Below are positions 15,757 to 22,636 of a stretch of 24,902 bases of DNA, one piece after another. Source of the stretch: a virus; the IMG/VR virus record IMGVR_UViG_3300030419_002355, positions 1 through 24,902 of that record; one strand, written 5' to 3'. The notes beneath the pieces were generated by a model. It did not search any database. It was given only the letters and a program-made list of their open reading frames with translations, and was not told the origin of the DNA. How positions within the stretch are numbered: position 1 is the first letter of the stretch; each line of letters opens with the position of its first letter. A program made the translations under genes and the position numbers.

Positions 15757-16618
15757 TATTTTCTCCCTTATGCTCTTGGATATTCCAAAAGCCTCTTTCG
15801 TCACCTTGATAAATAAAGGCGACAACTGCAGCTTCAATCGCTGCACGGGTTGCAACAGTAACGCTTTCGTTCTCCGCAACTCCGTCTTCTATTTCTACTA
15901 GTTGAGTATCCATATCGACAAATTTAAATACATCGAAACCTCCACCAACTGATAGAATAGTCTTCTTGGCCTGAACATTTAACAAAATTTCTCCTGTTAA
16001 AGTGCTTATGCCCCTTAGACTTACTGTGACCACATCTCGTCTATATTGAGTTGACCTGCCCACCCCTAAAGTCCTTGCTCCTCGTCCGCCAGATTCTATA
16101 TTAGAGTCATATCCTATGATACCACCTTCTATAATTATTCCTGCGAAGAGTAGTGGCTGTATGCCTTTGTTCTCTGTTTCATCGCTTTCCTCTCTAGTAC
16201 TTCTAACAATTTGTCTTTCTCGTACTAGATGGTCTATTTGAGCTCTTTCAACTACACGGAACCATGTTCCATTTCCTGCAGTTTTTAAAGCATCAATAAG
16301 TAATTCTGTTCCACCTTGGGTTACTGCAGTACTAAAGTCTGCTAAATTATCTCTACGCTTTCTTTGTCCAGTTAAATCATTAAATCCATAAACTGCAACT
16401 ATTGGCATTTTTTCCGCTGGGGGTAAATTTAATAGTCTTTCGTAAGTAGGAAGTTCAACTATCTCTGGTCCTTCAACACAGGTAAATGGAATTGCCTTTT
16501 CAACCATAGTTTTTACATCAACTATGTCAGGGTCACAATTAGTGTCGTCCCTATCCATTCTAGGAACGCTTGCACACCCCGCTATTAAAAATACTAGCAA
16601 AATGGCTAGTAGCCTCAT
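15749..16618 (-). CDS. csgG: CsgG-family curli secretion lipoprotein
   Basis: The 289-residue outer membrane lipoprotein has a lipobox (LIAGC, lipidated Cys15). CsgG signatures are clear: ADFSTAVTQGGTELLIDAL, WFRVVERAQIDHLVRERQIVR, IIIEGGIIGYDSN, YRRDVVTVSLRGISTLTGEILLNV and TRAAIEAAVVAF. In E. coli nine copies form a pore for curli subunits, with a constriction of Tyr51, Asn55 and Phe56. Here Phe56 is kept (Phe95), but the Tyr and Asn positions align with acidic Asp90 and Asp94, so the channel may suit a different substrate. A strong GGAGG lies six bases before the ATG, which overlaps the csgF stop (TAATG). Confidence 0.92.
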   Translation of the reverse strand: MRLLAILLVFLIAGCASVPRMDRDDTNCDPDIVDVKTMVEKAIPFTCVEGPEIVELPTYERLLNLPPAEKMPIVAVYGFNDLTGQRKRRDNLADFSTAVTQGGTELLIDALKTAGNGTWFRVVERAQIDHLVRERQIVRSTREESDETENKGIQPLLFAGIIIEGGIIGYDSNIESGGRGARTLGVGRSTQYRRDVVTVSLRGISTLTGEILLNVQAKKTILSVGGGFDVFKFVDMDTQLVEIEDGVAENESVTVATRAAIEAAVVAFIYQGDERGFWNIQEHKGENSE

Positions 16619-17100
16619 TAGAATCCTCCAGTACCGATTGGGATTGTGATTACTGTTTCACTTCCCTCGCTGTCAGTTATAGTCATGATTATAACTTCTA
16701 CACATACTCCATCTTCCCCGCATTGCTCGGTTCTTTGATAGGTAATAGTATTCCCTTCTAGGGTAAATGAGCCTGAATAACTAGACTCTTCATTTCCGAA
16801 CATATTATCTACTAATTGTTTTGATAATTGTGCGTATATTCTTGATTCTAAGTTTCGAATGAACTTAGCTAAAGTTGTATTTTCTAATGCTCTCTGTTCA
16901 GCTTTTAGTGCTGCTTCGATGTCATCTTGTAATTTATCTCGTCTTGATTTTTCTTGGTTTTCAATCGTTAAATAGTGAGCAGAAGTACCTACTCCACTAA
17001 AAGACGGATTTTTGAATTCGTGTGTAATTTCGTCGCTTAAGACTAATGGTGTAAAGAAGAAGATAATTGCTATCCATCTACTTGTCTCTTTTCTTTTCAT
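16618..17100 (-). CDS. csgF: CsgF-like curli assembly factor
   Basis: The 160-residue protein has a signal peptide (about 1-22). Its mature N-terminus, HEFKNPSFSGVG, matches the CsgF element FRNPNFGGN that threads into the CsgG pore. A helical part (LAKFIRNLESRIYAQLSKQLVDNM) and C-terminal strands (FTLEGNTITYQ, EVIIMTITD, TVITIPIGTGGF) follow, as in CsgF. It caps CsgG and links secretion to nucleation on the cell surface. It immediately precedes csgG. There is no CsgE or CsgB-type dedicated nucleator in the window. Confidence 0.85.
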   Translation of the reverse strand: MKRKETSRWIAIIFFFTPLVLSDEITHEFKNPSFSGVGTSAHYLTIENQEKSRRDKLQDDIEAALKAEQRALENTTLAKFIRNLESRIYAQLSKQLVDNMFGNEESSYSGSFTLEGNTITYQRTEQCGEDGVCVEVIIMTITDSEGSETVITIPIGTGGF

Positions 17101-17329
17101 TTTCTTTCATCTGTAAAACGGTGTTTACCTTTTGCTGTAAACGAATCATATCGTTGTCGAGCATTCGTATCTGGTCGATTAGTTTTATCAGTGTTAAATG
17201 CATGCTTTTAATTGTCGGTCCAATTACTTTTGTAAATGTGTACCATACATAGTAAACAAAATACCCCAATCCCACCATAGCAACAATCGGAAATCCAAAC
17301 TGTTGTATGGCATCAATCACGCCTGACAT
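17078..17329 (-). CDS. small membrane protein, BhlA/holin-like (paralogue 1)
   Basis: The 83-residue protein has one N-terminal membrane span (QFGFPIVAMVGLGYFVYYVW) and an amphipathic/coiled C-terminal half (LIDQIRMLDNDMIRLQQKV). It resembles BhlA/UviB holin-like proteins. It shares a common pattern with the next gene (PI-TM-...-M-ND-IRL), so the pair is a tandem duplication. It overlaps csgF by 23 bases. It may be a holin component or an accessory of the export system; position favours neither. Confidence 0.65.
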   Translation of the reverse strand: MSGVIDAIQQFGFPIVAMVGLGYFVYYVWYTFTKVIGPTIKSMHLTLIKLIDQIRMLDNDMIRLQQKVNTVLQMKENEKKRDK

Positions 17330-17606
17330 CTAACCTACCGTCCTCGATAAAATTTTCAGCTCTCGCAATTCTGTCTAAATCTGGTGTAAGTTCGAGAGCT
17401 GCGCTTACACTAGTGTCTAATCTAATTATGTCATTGTTCATAGTTTTCACACGAGTGATAAGACTATTCGCAAATCCTTCAAGTGTCTTTACTTGCCCAA
17501 CTACTCCACTCATTATTTGCTTCATAATTGTAAAAATAAAAACACCTGCTACCAGGGCTCCAGCTATAGGGGCACCTACTTGTGCTATTAAGTTCCAAAT
17601 ATCCAT
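17313..17606 (-). CDS. small membrane protein, BhlA/holin-like (paralogue 2)
   Basis: The 97-residue protein has an N-terminal span (QVGAPIAGALVAGVFIFTIM) and a coiled segment (ITRVKTMNNDIIRLDTSVSAAL). It aligns with its downstream neighbour along both parts, with MNNDIIRL matching LDNDMIRL. It starts at TAATG with iscA and overlaps paralogue 1 by 17 bases. Two similar one-span proteins may form a hetero-oligomer, as holin/antiholin pairs do; this is inference. Confidence 0.65.
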   Translation of the reverse strand: MDIWNLIAQVGAPIAGALVAGVFIFTIMKQIMSGVVGQVKTLEGFANSLITRVKTMNNDIIRLDTSVSAALELTPDLDRIARAENFIEDGRLDVRRD

Positions 17607-17923
17607 TAGAATCCTACACTGACACCACAGCCACAGCTTGCCTGTTCTTGTGGATTAATAAACTTAAACTGTTCATTAACTCCATCAACAACCCAATCTA
17701 TTGTCATACCTTGTATATAAGGGCCTGACACCGGGTCTATATTAAATTTAATTTCGCCATAATCGATAACAAAATCATTTTCTTTTGGTTCTTTACAGTA
17801 GTCAAATATATACTCATATCCAGCACAGCCACCGCCAGTTAATCCTATTCTAAAAGCATAGGTTTTCTCACGGGAGGCTCTTTCTACTAATTTGGAATAA
17901 GCTTCATTTGTTACTTCAATCAT
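17606..17923 (-). CDS. A-type iron-sulfur carrier protein (IscA/ErpA family)
   Basis: The 105-residue protein has the three conserved Cys of A-type carriers: Cys33 in TGGGCAGYEY and Cys97/Cys99 in SCGCG near the C-terminus. The fold strands (FRIGLTGGG, FNIDPVSGPYIQGMTIDWV) are intact. It accepts Fe-S clusters from IscU or passes them to apo-proteins. The ATG at 17923 is used because the upstream TTG would lie deep in iscU. It overlaps iscU by 8 bases, as in a real Isc operon. Cyanophages carry A-type proteins, but pairing with IscU is rarer. Confidence 0.9.
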   Translation of the reverse strand: MIEVTNEAYSKLVERASREKTYAFRIGLTGGGCAGYEYIFDYCKEPKENDFVIDYGEIKFNIDPVSGPYIQGMTIDWVVDGVNEQFKFINPQEQASCGCGVSVGF

Positions 17924-18317
17924 TCTGTTTTCGTTCCCAATCAAGTATTGCTTCTCTTATAGCTGATTCAGCTAGTACTGAGCAGTGCAATTTAATTGGA
18001 GGCAATTGCAATGCTTCTGCAATTTCTTTGTCTTTTATTTCTCTAGCCTCTGCTAAAGTTCTGCCTTTTAGCATATCGACGAACATTGTGGAACTCGCGA
18101 TTGCTGAACCACAACCATATGTTTTGAACTTAACATCTTCTATAATTTCGTCTTTGTTAAGTTTAATCTGAAGTCTCATGACATCACCACACGCTGGTGC
18201 TCCTACTTGTCCAGTAGCTACAGCGGGGTCTTTAGGGTCAAATCTACCTACGGAAAATTGTCCGGGAGCGTTTAGTACTTCTTCGAATCTTTTTACGACC
18301 TCTTTGCTATATGCCAT
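17916..18317 (-). CDS. iscU: IscU Fe-S cluster scaffold
   Basis: The 133-residue scaffold has all ligand residues: Cys43 with Asp45 (GAPACGDV), Cys69 (TYGCGSAIASS), His111 and Cys112 (LHCSVLAE). The LPPIK at 105-109 matches the LPPVK motif recognised by the HscA chaperone. It begins MAYSKEVVKRFE. It should build a cluster from host IscS sulfur and hand it to the IscA-like protein next door. Length is typical. No IscS, HscA or HscB is in this window, so host partners would be needed. Confidence 0.93.
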   Translation of the reverse strand: MAYSKEVVKRFEEVLNAPGQFSVGRFDPKDPAVATGQVGAPACGDVMRLQIKLNKDEIIEDVKFKTYGCGSAIASSTMFVDMLKGRTLAEAREIKDKEIAEALQLPPIKLHCSVLAESAIREAILDWERKQND

Positions 18318-18505
18318 TAAACCTTCTTAATTCCTAGGACATAGTTCTCAGCAGCACTTTCTGCATAGTCTTCACTATGTCCGATATATTTCTCTTCTCC
18401 GATTTTTTCGCCATGTTTATTGTAAAATATTGCTCCAAAATCTCCTTTGTCTATAAATGTTTCTGCGACTAAGTCTCCTTCTCTAAAGCTGCTAAGTATT
18501 GTCAT
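18317..18505 (-). CDS. hypothetical small protein
   Basis: The 62-residue protein has a strand-rich part (GDLVAETFIDKGDFGAIFYN, EEKYIGHSEDYAES) and an end ENYVLGIKKV. Similar small proteins occur near structural genes of marine phages, but I know no function. It overlaps the TerS-like gene as ATGA and abuts iscU directly. Confidence 0.65.
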   Translation of the reverse strand: MTILSSFREGDLVAETFIDKGDFGAIFYNKHGEKIGEEKYIGHSEDYAESAAENYVLGIKKV

Positions 18506-18963
18506 TCTTCTTTTAGTAATTTTTCCATGAGTTTGCCATAATTACCTTGTCCAAAAGGTAACTCTGAATTAATCTGGACATTATTCATGGTTTTAACATT
18601 AACCCCTTTAGCTTTTTCTAATTCAGCCATAGCCTTAATCTCGTCCATACGCATCTTATGTGCTAGTGCATATAAGTCTGCCAGGTCTTTATTAGTGTAT
18701 ATTTGACTTTCTTCTGCTTCTTCTAATTTCTTGTCAATAATTTCATCGAGTGCAGCAGATAGTTTAAATCTGTTACGATAACCAGTATCTAAATAAACCT
18801 GGTCTATGTACGCTTTGATTTCCCGTTTTCCTAAGTATTCTTGTACGGTATTTTCGTCAACACCCATCTTCGTGCATACCGCTGGGATATTCCCTAGTTC
18901 CAAATATGCGTTGGCTATTTCTAATCCTTCGGGACTCATTTTTGTCGCAATTTCATTCTTCAT
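18502..18963 (-). CDS. terminase small subunit-like protein
   Basis: The 153-residue protein has an N-terminal helix-turn-helix-like part (LEIANAYLELGNIPAVCTKMGVDENTVQEYL) and then a helical oligomer-like part (YIDQVYLDTGYRNRFKLSA, ALDEIIDKKLEEAEES). The C-terminus is QINSELPFGQGNYGKLMEKLL. This order fits small terminase subunits that bind packaging sites. It is the first gene of the leftward late operon, 10 kb from terL. The ATG lies six bases after TATAAT, so the message may be leaderless. The TerS call is by fold and context. Confidence 0.65.
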   Translation of the reverse strand: MKNEIATKMSPEGLEIANAYLELGNIPAVCTKMGVDENTVQEYLGKREIKAYIDQVYLDTGYRNRFKLSAALDEIIDKKLEEAEESQIYTNKDLADLYALAHKMRMDEIKAMAELEKAKGVNVKTMNNVQINSELPFGQGNYGKLMEKLLKEE

Positions 18964-18969
18964 ATGTGA

Positions 18970-18998
18970 ATTATATCAAATTTTATATCTGATGTCAA
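18970..18998 (-). promoter_or_regulatory. consensus late promoter
   Basis: TTGACA, 17-base spacer and TATAAT match consensus exactly, preceded by TTCAAAAATAATTC. It drives the long leftward operon beginning with the TerS-like gene. TATAAT is only six bases from the ATG, so transcription would begin at or next to the start codon. Confidence 0.88.
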
Positions 18999-19012
18999 GA
19001 ATTATTTTTGAA

Positions 19013-19027
19013 TGCATCGTCACGATG
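19013..19027. repeat. inverted repeat in divergent control region
   Basis: GCATCG-TCA-CGATGC is a perfect 6-bp hairpin just upstream of the late promoter. No T-run follows on either strand, so it is more likely a protein-binding or packaging-site element than a terminator. The rest of 18999-19168 has G/C runs (seven Cs at 19118-19124) but no gene that I can support. Confidence 0.4.
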
Positions 19028-19168
19028 CCGTAGACTGCGTCTATTTCGATTCGCGATTTTTCAAAAAGTTTTACGCGTGAGGGGGCAAATTTTAGCGAGA
19101 GAAACAAGGTCTATTAACCCCCCCTTTTCCATTCATACTTTTTTTATTTTGTCAAGGTATTAATTCAA

Positions 19169-19184
19169 TGTTCCATGTGGAACA
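19169..19184. promoter_or_regulatory. parS-like site 1
   Basis: TGTTCCATGTGGAACA matches the chromosomal parS of Pseudomonas (TGTTCCACGTGGAACA) at 15 of 16 positions. A near-identical copy is at 23414. ParB/Spo0J-type proteins bind such sites. No parB gene is seen in the window. Confidence 0.6.
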
Positions 19185-19217
19185 CTCTAAACATTTGTGT
19201 ATTGTTTAGAAAAAGAT

Positions 19218-19223
19218 TATAAT
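19218..19223 (+). promoter_or_regulatory. -10 element for the rightward operon
   Basis: TATAAT lies six bases before the ATG at 19230. A weak TTGTGT is 17 bases upstream. The parS-like site covers the region just upstream of this promoter, so ParB binding could regulate it. Confidence 0.45.
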
Positions 19224-19229
19224 TATATT

Positions 19230-19508
19230 ATGGAAAACAAAAAAGGAATGAAAATGAAATTACTAGAAGAAAGAAAATTGATTTTAACTGAATGGGATAA
19301 TTCAGAAGAAAGCCAAGAAAACTATTTCAAGGCAATAGCTGAATTAAAGAAAGAGAATATTCCATTTAAAATTGTTAAGAGAAGAATGATTACAGAATAT
19401 GCCAAGAAATTATATTTTACTTATTCGATCATTTTAGACACGATTTTAATATTGGGAATTATTGTAGCTTTCCTTAATCTTGAAAAATTAATTAAGGTGT
19501 TTTCATAA
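19230..19508 (+). CDS. small protein with C-terminal membrane anchor
   Basis: The 92-residue protein has a charged N-terminal half (LLEERKLILTEWDNSEESQEN) and a C-terminal hydrophobic span (FTYSIILDTILILGIIVAFL). The ATG at 19230 is directly downstream of TATAAT; a second ATG at 19254 has AAAGGA upstream and could be the real start. It ends in TAATG with the next gene. It opens the rightward operon. Function unknown. Confidence 0.6.
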   Translation: MENKKGMKMKLLEERKLILTEWDNSEESQENYFKAIAELKKENIPFKIVKRRMITEYAKKLYFTYSIILDTILILGIIVAFLNLEKLIKVFS

Positions 19509-19588
19509 TGGGTATTGAATGGGATTTACTAATTGGAATAATCGCTTTCAATACCTTAATTCTATATTTAATTTGGGGGGCAAGATGA
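19508..19588 (+). CDS. 26-residue transmembrane micropeptide
   Basis: The peptide MGIEWDLLIGIIAFNTLILY plus LIWGAR is almost wholly one membrane span. It starts in TAATG with the previous gene and ends in ATGA with the HAD gene, so the frame is fixed by both sides. The tight coupling supports a translated unit, though it may mainly link translation. Confidence 0.5.
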   Translation: MGIEWDLLIGIIAFNTLILYLIWGAR

Positions 19589-20073
19589 TAACAAGACTTT
19601 ACAATCCTAATCCTATAATCGCTATCTATGATTTAGATAACACAATCATTGATAGCGAACATAGGCAACTTTCAAATGATGATGGCTCAATCAATCTTGA
19701 ACATTGGTTTGAGAATTGCACAGAAGAAAAAATAAATAAAGATACATTACTGCCTTTATATAATAAATTGGTTAAGCAATATAAAGAGGGCAACACAATC
19801 ATTCTATGCACAGCTAGAAACATGGGTAAATATGATTATGAATATCTTTATAAAAATAATATTTGGCACGATAAAATCATATCAAGACCTAAAGACTGCA
19901 CAACTAAAGATTATATTTTAAAGGCACAACAATTAAAATATCTATTCAATCTAAAACAATATGCCAAGATACAAAAAGAATTTTATGACGATAATACCGA
20001 TAACCTAAAAGCATTATTCAAATTAGGGGCAAAGGTATTCAATGCCATAGAATTAAATGAGGAAATGAAATGA
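19585..20073 (+). CDS. HAD-superfamily phosphatase-like protein
   Basis: The 162-residue protein has HAD motifs in order: motif I YDLDNT with nucleophile Asp16 and Asp18, motif II Thr76 in IILCTAR, and motif IV acidic pair in YDDN (Asp135/Asp136). Such enzymes remove phosphate, for example 3'-phosphates from DNA or RNA (T4 PseT-like), or nucleotides. The ATG at 19585 follows GGGGGG at the right distance. Its end overlaps the PPK2 gene by 4 bases, so the two are probably made together. Substrate not predictable. Confidence 0.82.
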   Translation: MITRLYNPNPIIAIYDLDNTIIDSEHRQLSNDDGSINLEHWFENCTEEKINKDTLLPLYNKLVKQYKEGNTIILCTARNMGKYDYEYLYKNNIWHDKIISRPKDCTTKDYILKAQQLKYLFNLKQYAKIQKEFYDDNTDNLKALFKLGAKVFNAIELNEEMK

Positions 20074-20708
20074 ATGAATTAGAAATACAACAGGCACGAC
20101 TAAACCGAATATTAAAAAAGGATTTTGGAAAGGTTGCCGTTATCCTAGAGGGTAGAGATACTGCTGGAAAAACAGGAACAATCAGAACGCTAACACACTA
20201 TATGCCAATAGATAAATTCTCAATTCATCTATCCACTAAACCAAGCCAAGCAACAATGAATAATTGGTTTAGATTTTGGACAAATAAATTAGAAATGGCT
20301 AATAATAAAATGGTTATCTTTGATAGGTCATGGTATTCAAGGGGTTTAGTCCAAGCAATTAATGGGTGGTGTTCAGAGGAACAATATGCACACTTCATGG
20401 AAAATGTGCAATCATGGGAAGAAAAGAAAGAAGATATAAGATACATTAAATTTTGGTTATCCATATCAGAAGAAACACAAAAAAGACTAATTGAGAAAAG
20501 GGAAAATTCACCATTAACAAATTGGAAACTATCACCGAATGACAGACTTGCTCTATCCTACTTTGACAAAATGACTATCTACAAAGAAAGGGTAATTACT
20601 TCCACTAAATATTGGAATGTAATTGACTACAACGACAAAAAGAAAGGGCAACTAGAATTAATCACAACTTTAAATAACATATTAGAAAAGGGGTTAAAAA
20701 ATGACTAA
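20070..20708 (+). CDS. polyphosphate kinase 2 (PPK2) family protein
   Basis: The 212-residue protein matches the PPK2 P-loop fold. Walker A is LEGRDTAGKTG (GRD 28-30, Lys34). Walker B FDRSWYSRG is at 84-92. Lid elements follow: IKFWLSISEETQKRLIEKR and NWKLSPNDRLALSYFDKM, with the family triad WKLSPxD. PPK2 enzymes transfer phosphate between polyphosphate and nucleotides (ADP/GDP to ATP/GTP, or AMP to ADP). GKTG replaces the more usual GKGG. The protein is at the short end of the family but has all core elements. A PPK2 in a phage early operon is unusual and could raise NTP supply from host polyphosphate. It overlaps genes on both sides. Confidence 0.88.
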   Translation: MNELEIQQARLNRILKKDFGKVAVILEGRDTAGKTGTIRTLTHYMPIDKFSIHLSTKPSQATMNNWFRFWTNKLEMANNKMVIFDRSWYSRGLVQAINGWCSEEQYAHFMENVQSWEEKKEDIRYIKFWLSISEETQKRLIEKRENSPLTNWKLSPNDRLALSYFDKMTIYKERVITSTKYWNVIDYNDKKKGQLELITTLNNILEKGLKND

Positions 20709-20946
20709 ACAAATAGGACATAAAGAATTTATGAGATTAAGACATAAACTAGAAAAGAAAAGAACACAGATAAAAATTAACAAGGAAGAATGGATAGCCG
20801 ACTTGGGATCTGGTTATTTAATATCAGATATGACAAAGGAACAGGTAAGGATTTTTAAAAATTTTGAAAAGGCAATTAATTCCATTAATGCCAAAATAAG
20901 AACATTAAAGACTTGGGAAAAATCCCAAGATCTAAATGTAGGTTAA
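20701..20946 (+). CDS. hypothetical small protein
   Basis: The 81-residue, basic, helical protein (KEFMRLRHKLEKKRTQIKIN, QVRIFKNFEKAINSINAKI) has AAGGGG before its ATG. It overlaps the PPK2 gene by 8 bases. No motif recognised. Confidence 0.6.
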   Translation: MTKQIGHKEFMRLRHKLEKKRTQIKINKEEWIADLGSGYLISDMTKEQVRIFKNFEKAINSINAKIRTLKTWEKSQDLNVG

Positions 20947-20989
20947 AAGATATGACCTTTATGTATATCTTAAATTTAAAGGAAAAAAT

Positions 20990-21175
20990 ATGAATACTTT
21001 AAAAAAAGCGAATAAGCCGAAATTCTTTAAAGATGAAACCAAAGAACAAATGGTTAGAATTATTAGAGAGCAATCTGGCTTAAAACTTCCTGCACTTGTA
21101 AGAGCTACTAAAGATGATATAGAAGAACTTGCAAAGGCATTGGAAGTGAATGCAAATTATGAGGGTGGCAAATAA
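20990..21175 (+). CDS. hypothetical small protein
   Basis: The 61-residue protein starts MNTLKKANKPKFFKDETKEQ and has a helical middle (EQMVRIIREQSGLKLPALV, DDIEELAKALEV). AAAGGA lies upstream of the ATG. Its last base is shared with the next ATG (TAATG). Family not recognised. Confidence 0.6.
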   Translation: MNTLKKANKPKFFKDETKEQMVRIIREQSGLKLPALVRATKDDIEELAKALEVNANYEGGK

Positions 21176-22020
21176 TGTCACCTTCTAATTTGAATAATGT
21201 AGCGTGTGTGATAGATACAGAATGCACATACATATCAAGAACGCCCCGAATGGTTTATCATTTTGGGGCAACTATTGGTAATCTTGATAATGATAATAAA
21301 TTTGATGTGATAACAATGGATTATTATGTCAAAGAAATTATTGAAGATATTGGTATGTTTCTTCACACTAATTCTAAAGGGAATGATTATAGCTATAATA
21401 AAAATATGGCTCATTCTTGGAAAGACGCTATTAATAATCCACACAAGGTTAAATCTTGGAAAAGCATAATTAAGGAATGGAAAAAATTGATGAAAATTCA
21501 TAATGTTTCATATCTTACTTCATACAATTTCAATTTCGATCTTGGTGTGGGTGATAAAATTGGCACTATAAGGAAAACTCATTCCCAATTAACAGATGAA
21601 ACTTTTTATCTGCCTAGAGGGGTTGAGTATTTCTGCCTTATGGATATTTGTGCTAATCTTCTGATGAATAAACCATATTTCCATTGGTTAGATAATCTTT
21701 CAGATGAAGAACTTGCTCAAATGACTACTGAAAAAGGCAATAATAAATATTCTGCTGAAAGCGTGAATAGGTATATTAACAAAGACCTATGGTATGCTGA
21801 ACAGCACACAGCAAAAAGAGATAGTTTGCTTGAATATGGTATATTGCTCTATGTATGGAAAAAATATAAAGCAATCATTAAGAAAAATTTTGTTAATGAT
21901 GTTCGCTTTGTTCATTTCCTAGATGTAGCCACAGGGTTATCAACTGCCGAGAAAATGAGGAAAAGGTTGAATAAACCTATTCCTAAAAATTCTAAACAAA
22001 TGCAATTAAAGGGGGTATAA
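21175..22020 (+). CDS. DEDDh exonuclease-like protein
   Basis: The 281-residue protein has the acidic set of DnaQ-like 3'-5' exonucleases: Asp14/Glu16 in VIDTECTY, Asp122 in TSYNFNFDLGVG, and His211/Asp216 in HTAKRDSLLEYG. The spacing is the DEDDh subgroup. These enzymes remove nucleotides from 3' ends of DNA or RNA. In a phage early operon it may act in DNA repair, replication or host nucleic acid breakdown. No polymerase domain is present, so it is not a polymerase exonuclease segment. Confidence 0.75.
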   Translation: MSPSNLNNVACVIDTECTYISRTPRMVYHFGATIGNLDNDNKFDVITMDYYVKEIIEDIGMFLHTNSKGNDYSYNKNMAHSWKDAINNPHKVKSWKSIIKEWKKLMKIHNVSYLTSYNFNFDLGVGDKIGTIRKTHSQLTDETFYLPRGVEYFCLMDICANLLMNKPYFHWLDNLSDEELAQMTTEKGNNKYSAESVNRYINKDLWYAEQHTAKRDSLLEYGILLYVWKKYKAIIKKNFVNDVRFVHFLDVATGLSTAEKMRKRLNKPIPKNSKQMQLKGV

Positions 22021-22023
22021 CTT

Positions 22024-22233
22024 ATGCGACAATTAGAATTAAAATTTAATCCGAAACCTAACCATAACATTCCAGATTTTAGGGAATGGTTATATAGGGT
22101 TAATGATGAAAGAAGATTATGGAAAGAAAAGCCATACAGAATAAAAGAGGGATTAGCTAAATATAATCGCTTGATTGATGATGGCTTTACTTTTCCAGAT
22201 TGGAATAAATATGAGAAAGGGGGTGAAAAATGA
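22024..22233 (+). CDS. hypothetical small protein
   Basis: The 69-residue protein (MRQLELKFNPKPNHNIPDFR, then WLYRVNDERRLWKEKPYR) is basic and aromatic-rich with no membrane segment. GGGGG lies upstream of the ATG. It overlaps the next gene as ATGA. Function unknown. Confidence 0.6.
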   Translation: MRQLELKFNPKPNHNIPDFREWLYRVNDERRLWKEKPYRIKEGLAKYNRLIDDGFTFPDWNKYEKGGEK

Positions 22234-22427
22234 AAAACTTTATGTTTGGTTTTACTCTTTCCCTTTCTGGTTTTGTGTTCTTCTACTTCACCGACCATTT
22301 AGGAACTGTTGCAACAGGTGTTGCTATGTTGCTGATGTTGTTTGGTGTTGCACTTGGAATGTCAATGTCATTGGTTTTAGAAGAACTTGGATATTGGCTA
22401 AATTCAAGGGGGGTCAGAAGAAGATGA
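22230..22427 (+). CDS. small two-span membrane protein
   Basis: The 65-residue protein has two hydrophobic spans (MFGFTLSLSGFVFFYFTDHL and TVATGVAMLLMLFGVALGM) and a basic end (SRGVRRR). It is in an overlap chain (ATGA on both sides). Early membrane proteins of phages often act in superinfection exclusion; no evidence favours this beyond position. Confidence 0.6.
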   Translation: MKNFMFGFTLSLSGFVFFYFTDHLGTVATGVAMLLMLFGVALGMSMSLVLEELGYWLNSRGVRRR

Positions 22428-22636
22428 AAATTGAAAGATTAATATTCATAATTGCTATGGTAATAATCTTTTTAGGGCTACAGGGTATCTTACCGATACC
22501 CTTCCCTTTTTCCCTTTGGTTTATTATCACAGGAAATATTTTGATGATTTGGTATTCTTCATTCACTAAAAACACAGAATTATTAATAATCACTTTATTA
22601 ATGATGACTGCCCAAGCTACACAGGTCATGCTATGA
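22424..22636 (+). CDS. small multi-span membrane protein
   Basis: The 70-residue protein starts MKIERLIFIIAMVIIFLGL and has two more hydrophobic stretches (FSLWFIITGNILMIWYSS, LLIITLLMMTAQATQVML). It starts inside the previous stop (ATGA) and ends with ATGA into the next gene. It makes a membrane pair with the previous protein. Function unknown. Confidence 0.6.
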   Translation: MKIERLIFIIAMVIIFLGLQGILPIPFPFSLWFIITGNILMIWYSSFTKNTELLIITLLMMTAQATQVML

